Source: a bacterium
GTDB lineage: Bacteria > Actinomycetota > Actinomycetes > Actinomycetales > Actinomycetaceae
NCBI GenBank assembly: GCA_030544165.1
Contig: JAUNRP010000023.1
Location: forward strand, 1 to 14,493
Direction of reading: 5' to 3'
DNA length: 14,493 nt
Shown: positions 11,115 to 14,493 of the stretch, in pieces
Layout of the letters: each line of letters starts with the position of its first letter
How positions within the stretch are numbered: position 1 is the stretch's first letter
Translations under genes and position numbers: made by a program
Notes under the pieces: generated by a model
Told to the model about the DNA's origin: nothing
What the model saw: only the letters and a program-made list of their open reading frames with translations
The model's database searches: none

Positions 11115-12364
11115 GAGTTCACTCCGGTCCGCTCCAGCTTGTTCCACTCCGACGGCTGCTGGGTGAGTTCCAGCCACGCCGCCCTCACCATGGTGAGGCC
11201 CAGGAACGTGGAGAAGAACGGCCACAGCACCACGGTCCACAGGTGGCGCAGGTCCGCGGGCTGGCGGTCGAGCAGGATCGAGAACACCAGCATCGCCACG
11301 GACACGAGCAGCCAGCCCACCACCCAGCCCCACAGGGCGCCCGGCAGGTCCACGCTCACCGCGCCGCCCGCCAACACACGGCCCACCAGCCCAGCAGCGA
11401 AGATCCCGATCGCCATCACCTGCAGGATCGGCACCGCCACCGCGGAGACGATCGTGTACAGGAGGAACGGACCAAAGGTGCGGTAGCGACGCGAGCCCAC
11501 GGCGTCGTCGTGAATCTGGAGCGACTGGAGCAGCCCGCGCGCCCACCGCGTGCGCTGCTTCCACAGGGACAGGAGGGTGGACGGGGATTCGGAGAGGACG
11601 CGGGCGTGGGGCGCGTACGCCACCTCCCAGCCGGCGCGGTGGAGGCGCCAGGTGAGTTCGAGGTCCTCGCCGATCGTGTCCTCGCGCATCGGTCCGCCCG
11701 CGCCCGCGATGTGGCGCAGCGCCGAGCGGCGGAACGCCCCCGAGTTGCCGGAGACCACCGGCACGCAGCCGAGCAGGTGCAGCGCGCGCCGCACCATGCC
11801 GGTGCCCACGTGGGAGATGAGGGCCAGGAAGCGGGTCTGGATGCGGTTCAGGTTCATGGTCGCGTCATCCCCGCACACCGCGCCCACCCGGGCGTGCTCG
11901 AAGGCGCGCAGCATCTCCGGGATCGTGTCCTGCGTGAACACGCCGTCCGCGTCCACGAACAGCACGAACTCCCCGCTGGTGGCCGCGAATCCCGTGTTGA
12001 GGGCCGCGCCCTTGCCGCCGTTGGCCTGGCGGATCGCCCGCACGCGCTGGTCCGCGGCCAGTTCCATCATGAGGAGCGGGGTGGCGTCCGTGGAGCCGTC
12101 GTCCACGATCACCACCTCGAGGTCCGGGTAGCCGGAGGCGAGGATCGAACGCACGCACGCCACGAGCACCCGCTCCTCGTTGTAGGCGGGCACCACCACC
12201 GAGACCGAGGGCATCCGGGCGAGCTCGCCCACGTGCCCGCGCGCCCGCCGGCGCCCATGCCGCACCTCGTGCGCGAGCGCGAGGGGCACGAACACGAACC
12301 GGATGAGGGTGAGCAGGCCGAGGATGGCCGCCATCACCACGAGGGAGAGTTCGAGGATGTTCAC
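11066..12364 (-). CDS. Processive family 2 glycosyltransferase, membrane-bound
   Basis: The 432-aa GT2 enzyme resembles poly-N-acetylglucosamine and hyaluronan/cellulose synthases: it would polymerise a sugar from a nucleotide donor at the inner face of the membrane. There is one N-terminal helix (about 5-29), a catalytic GT-A domain (50-290) and three or so C-terminal helices (about 298-328, 345-365, 373-392). Catalytic motifs are all present: VVPAYNEE (57-64), VDDGSTD (87-93), DAD (138-140), GED (232-234) and QRTRW (270-274), the last marking processive enzymes. The GTG start at 12364 overlaps the ATP-grasp stop (GTGA) and has GGGAGG upstream; a longer upstream frame would overlap the ATP-grasp gene heavily. 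The chain ends ERTGVNSYALPASHG, and the last 49 bp overlap the second kinase gene on the other strand. Polymer product unknown. Confidence 0.9.
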   Translation of the reverse strand: MNILELSLVVMAAILGLLTLIRFVFVPLALAHEVRHGRRRARGHVGELARMPSVSVVVPAYNEERVLVACVRSILASGYPDLEVVIVDDGSTDATPLLMMELAADQRVRAIRQANGGKGAALNTGFAATSGEFVLFVDADGVFTQDTIPEMLRAFEHARVGAVCGDDATMNLNRIQTRFLALISHVGTGMVRRALHLLGCVPVVSGNSGAFRRSALRHIAGAGGPMREDTIGEDLELTWRLHRAGWEVAYAPHARVLSESPSTLLSLWKQRTRWARGLLQSLQIHDDAVGSRRYRTFGPFLLYTIVSAVAVPILQVMAIGIFAAGLVGRVLAGGAVSVDLPGALWGWVVGWLLVSVAMLVFSILLDRQPADLRHLWTVVLWPFFSTFLGLTMVRAAWLELTQQPSEWNKLERTGVNSYALPASHGSVAVTLN

Positions 12365-13335
12365 CGGGCACCTCCCGAGCTGGCGTAGAGCGCTCCGGCG
12401 GCCCCGAAGTGGGTGCCGGGCAGCGGCGCGGGACCCGCTGCTGGTGTGTGCCCGCCCCCGCCCCCGCCGCCGAACAGGTGGACCGGCCGCCGCCACACAT
12501 CCCGTTCGGCGAGGACCGCGGAGAGCAGCTCCGGCGCGTACGCACTGTTCGCACCGAACCGCGCGTTCACCTCCAGCACCACCGGCCGCCCGTCCGCCAT
12601 CCGGCGAATGTCCATGTCCACAGGACCCACGAGCCCGAGCGCGTCCACGGTTGCCGCCGCGAGCGCCGCCACATCCGGCGCCTCCCCGGGCGCGAGGCGC
12701 ACAACGGCCGCCGCGTTCCCCACCCGTCCCTGCTTCAGTTCCGTCTTCTCCACGACGACGACTGCCGTGCGTCCCGTCGCAGGCGAGCGGTAGACCTGGG
12801 GCGAGTACTCGATACCCGGGGCAAACTCCTGCACCACCTCACCTGGGGTCAGGGCTGGAAGGTCGGCCTCGCCGTCGACGAGAAGGACCCCCCTGCCGCC
12901 GCGGGAGACGCGGGGCTTGACCACGAACGGGGGGCGGGCCCAGGCGGCGTCGCCGAGGGTGCCGGTGCGGGGGATGGGGAGGCCGGCGGCGGCGAGGGCC
13001 CAGGCGGTGAGGAGCTTGTCCTGGGCGATTCCGACGGGGCCGGCGTGCGCGATCACGGTGGGGACACCGATCACGGTGGCGGCGGAGGCGATGGCGGGGA
13101 GTTCGTCCTGGACGGTGGGGATGAGGAGGTCGGCGCGGGTGGAGGCGGCGAGGTCCCGGAGGAAGGGGAGGTGGGCGGGGTCATCGGCGCGGGGGCCGAT
13201 CACGAACTCGGAGGTGAGTTCGGCGGAGGGGGTGTCCGTGATGTCCGTGCCGATGGTGGTGATGCCGCGGTCCCGTAGTTGGGTGGCGAGGGCGGTGCCG
13301 GCGGGACCGCCGAGACCGGTGACGATGATGCGCAT
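12361..13335 (-). CDS. ATP-grasp family protein (carboxylate-amine ligase type)
   Basis: ATP-grasp enzymes activate a carboxylate with ATP and join it to an amine or thiol. The 324-aa product starts with a Rossmann-like pre-ATP-grasp domain (MRIIVTGLGGPAGTALATQL, 1-20) of the type in carbamoyl-phosphate synthase and PylC. The ATP-binding part has FVVKPRVSRGGRGV (137-150; Lys140 and the glycine-rich loop), VVQEFAPG (167-174), and metal-binding MDIR (241-244) and VLEVNARFG (253-261; Glu255, Asn257). A tail from about 285 starts with seven or more glycines in a row and looks disordered. The ATG follows the deacetylase stop by 4 nt, and the 3' end overlaps the glycosyltransferase GTG. Sitting between a deacetylase and a glycan polymerase it may acylate a freed amino group on the sugar; this is inference. 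Substrate unknown. Confidence 0.87.
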   Translation of the reverse strand: MRIIVTGLGGPAGTALATQLRDRGITTIGTDITDTPSAELTSEFVIGPRADDPAHLPFLRDLAASTRADLLIPTVQDELPAIASAATVIGVPTVIAHAGPVGIAQDKLLTAWALAAAGLPIPRTGTLGDAAWARPPFVVKPRVSRGGRGVLLVDGEADLPALTPGEVVQEFAPGIEYSPQVYRSPATGRTAVVVVEKTELKQGRVGNAAAVVRLAPGEAPDVAALAAATVDALGLVGPVDMDIRRMADGRPVVLEVNARFGANSAYAPELLSAVLAERDVWRRPVHLFGGGGGGGHTPAAGPAPLPGTHFGAAGALYASSGGAR

Positions 13336-13339
13336 TGCG

Positions 13340-14254
13340 TTACAAAACTCCTGATTCGGTGACGAGCAGCCGGACGGCCTCGAAGCCCTCGGCGTGGGTC
13401 CGCTTGGCCTGGCGGCCCCGGAAGGCGGTGATGCCGCGGACCACCTCGGGGGTCATGTACGGCTTGCCCGCCTGGTTGCGGTGGGTGAGCACGGAGGCCA
13501 CCTTGACCTCGGTGTAGTCCTCCACATCGATGAACACGTCCGGGTTGAACTCGCGGGTGGTGGAGGGGGACTCGAAGCAGAGGATCGAGTGGTGCTGGCG
13601 CGCGGCGCGCAGCGTGGCGAGGTGGACGGCGTGGTGGTCCTGGTGCTGATCGTGCTGCGAGTGGGTGAAGATCACCTGGGGGTTGGTCTCTGCGATGGCG
13701 GCCTCGATCAGGCGGACCAGCTCGTTGGGAACGAGCTCGAAGTTGGTGTCCGGGAGATCGTGGACGGTGATGGAGGCGAGGCCGAGGAAGTCGGCGGCGC
13801 GCTGGGCCTCGGCCGGGCGGGTGGAGGCGTCCCCGCCCTGGGCGCCGTGGGAGAGGACGATCGCGTGGACCTCGTGGCCGGTGTCCACGAGCCGGGCGAG
13901 CGTGGCACCGCAGGCGAGCTCGAGGTCATCGGGATGGGCGCCGATCGCGAGCACGCGCTTGGGGCTCGTGGCCTGCGGCGGGGCGATCCGGGTGTTCAGG
14001 AGGGTGAAGATGGCCAGGGTCAGGACCAGCACCAGGGCGGCCGGGACCACGGCGGCATCGATGTGGGGGTGGGGGTGGATCACGGAGAAGGTGGTGGCGG
14101 CGAGGCCCAGCCCGCCGAGCACGATGATCAGGTACTCGCGGATGCGGGCGCCGTTGCGATAGCGGCGCACCAGCAGCCTGCGGCCGGCGGTGCTCGCCAT
14201 CGCGCCAGCGAGTGCCAGTGCGGCGAGCCCTGCGATGAACTCCGAGACGATCAT
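13340..14254 (-). CDS. Membrane-anchored PIG-L/LmbE family deacetylase
   Basis: PIG-L enzymes are zinc-dependent and remove acetyl groups from N-acetylglucosamine residues on lipids, thiols or glycans. The 304-aa product has two or three N-terminal helices (about 3-22, 41-59, 67-87), then the catalytic domain from 99. IGAHPDDLELACG (104-116) holds His107, Asp109 and Asp110; the distal metal motif is HSQHDQHQDHHAVH (198-211). SHGAQGGD (135-142) is also typical. The membrane anchor is unusual, as MshB, Mca and most LmbE proteins are soluble; if helix number is three the enzyme would face outward, if two, inward. The ATG at 14254 has GGGGAGG 5 nt upstream. It is the first gene of an operon with ATP-grasp (4-nt gap) and GT2 genes. 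An operator-like palindrome lies 20 bp upstream. Confidence 0.88.
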   Translation of the reverse strand: MIVSEFIAGLAALALAGAMASTAGRRLLVRRYRNGARIREYLIIVLGGLGLAATTFSVIHPHPHIDAAVVPAALVLVLTLAIFTLLNTRIAPPQATSPKRVLAIGAHPDDLELACGATLARLVDTGHEVHAIVLSHGAQGGDASTRPAEAQRAADFLGLASITVHDLPDTNFELVPNELVRLIEAAIAETNPQVIFTHSQHDQHQDHHAVHLATLRAARQHHSILCFESPSTTREFNPDVFIDVEDYTEVKVASVLTHRNQAGKPYMTPEVVRGITAFRGRQAKRTHAEGFEAVRLLVTESGVL

Positions 14255-14273
14255 TGCGTCCTCCCCTGCCGGT

Positions 14274-14283
14274 GAACCGGTTC
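14274..14283. promoter_or_regulatory. 10-bp palindrome GAACCGGTTC, operator-like
   Basis: GAACCGGTTC lies 20 bp upstream of the deacetylase start. The symmetric centre with a CG core resembles LacI-family operators in general form. It would lie in the leader if the -10 at 14320-14325 is right. Confidence 0.35.
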
Positions 14284-14319
14284 GATGTGCTCCGCCGCTC
14301 TCGGCCTCGCGTTGCTTCG

Positions 14320-14325
14320 AGATTA
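14320..14325 (-). promoter_or_regulatory. Possible -10 element TAATCT for the glycan operon
   Basis: TAATCT on the minus strand, 65 nt upstream of the ATG at 14254, in a locally less GC-rich patch. It differs from the TAGGCT/TAGGAT form used elsewhere here and has no clear -35. Confidence 0.25.
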
Positions 14326-14421
14326 GGGAGGAGGGGTGAAACGCCTGTGAGGGAAAAATGGGAGTTCTCTTACGGAGGTGAATGGAGGGTGAACTGGGGG
14401 CCCTGCTCCGGCGCAGCGCGC

Positions 14422-14471
14422 CCGATCTCTGTCCGATCCCGGGGCGCCGAGCCCCCGATCCCCACCCGATC
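14422..14471. repeat. Four CCGATC boxes phased at 11 bp
   Basis: CCGATC occurs at 14422, 14433, 14455 and 14466, spacings 11, 22 and 11 bp. The missing position (14444) has GCGCCG. Boxes on one helical face suggest cooperative protein binding, about 170-220 bp upstream of the deacetylase start. The spacing is not a multiple of 3, so it is not a coding repeat. Confidence 0.4.
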
Positions 14472-14493
14472 CCCGCGCACCGCGCGCAATTCC

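Noticed and set aside
12440..12480. Run of seven or more glycine codons in the ATP-grasp tail as a phase-variation tract
   Set aside because: The codons are mixed GGC/GGG and not a pure mononucleotide run, so slippage is not specially likely; it reads as a flexible linker.
14382..14493. Possible start of a rightward gene (ATG at 14382 with GGAGG before it, or GTG at 14389)
   Set aside because: The ribosome site is very close to the ATG, both translations are Arg/Pro-rich without a recognisable start of a protein, and the phased CCGATC boxes fit regulatory DNA better. More sequence on the right could change this.
1..14493. CRISPR arrays, tRNA or rRNA genes, insertion sequences, phage or plasmid genes
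   Set aside because: I looked for spaced repeats, cloverleaf-type segments, transposase-like motifs and replication genes and found none.

Overview
The window is very GC-rich. Its genes pack tightly, often share a 4-bp start/stop overlap, frequently start with GTG, and have strong GGAGG-type ribosome binding sites. All of this fits a high-GC actinobacterium, probably of the Micrococcales type; I cannot name a genus from sequence alone. A recurring -10-like hexamer (TAGGCT, TAGGAT or TAGACT) precedes seven transcription units, and two of those starts look leaderless.

Left part (1-3980): the 5' end of a lipoprotein gene runs off the left edge (minus strand). Next come two divergent paralogues of the cytidylate-kinase-like family, facing away from a 158-bp control region that holds overlapping inverted repeats. 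These are followed by a six-helix HdeD/DUF308-type membrane protein (+), an unrecognised four-helix membrane protein (-), and, divergent from it, a 2,3-bisphosphoglycerate-dependent phosphoglycerate mutase (+).

Middle (3981-7901): a 333-bp gap between convergent genes holds two copies of a 55-bp imperfect palindrome exactly 104 bp apart. The 19-nt arms are identical between copies while the loops differ. A translationally coupled pair on the minus strand, beta-phosphoglucomutase then a GH65 disaccharide phosphorylase-type enzyme, would split an alpha-glucosyl disaccharide with phosphate and feed beta-glucose-1-phosphate into glycolysis. The 358-bp gap upstream contains several perfect hairpins that no gene explains, including one with 15-bp arms.

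Right part (7902-14254): a sensor kinase, response regulator and second sensor kinase form one plus-strand operon. The kinases are full-length paralogues of identical length (422 aa) flanking one NarL-type regulator. The first has the phosphoacceptor motif HDSLGH. The second has QYSLGH, so it has lost the phosphoacceptor histidine yet keeps an N-box asparagine and glycine-rich lid. This is the most interesting signal in the window. The kinase operon runs tail to tail, with a 49-bp overlap, into a three-gene minus-strand operon: membrane-anchored PIG-L deacetylase, ATP-grasp ligase, and processive family-2 glycosyltransferase. That set looks like a small envelope or exopolysaccharide pathway in which an amino sugar is deacetylated and perhaps ligated to a carboxylate.

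Far right (14255-14493): the upstream region of the glycan operon, with a GAACCGGTTC palindrome near the start codon and four CCGATC boxes spaced 11, 22 and 11 bp, i.e. on one face of the helix. I saw no rRNA, tRNA, CRISPR array, transposase or phage gene.
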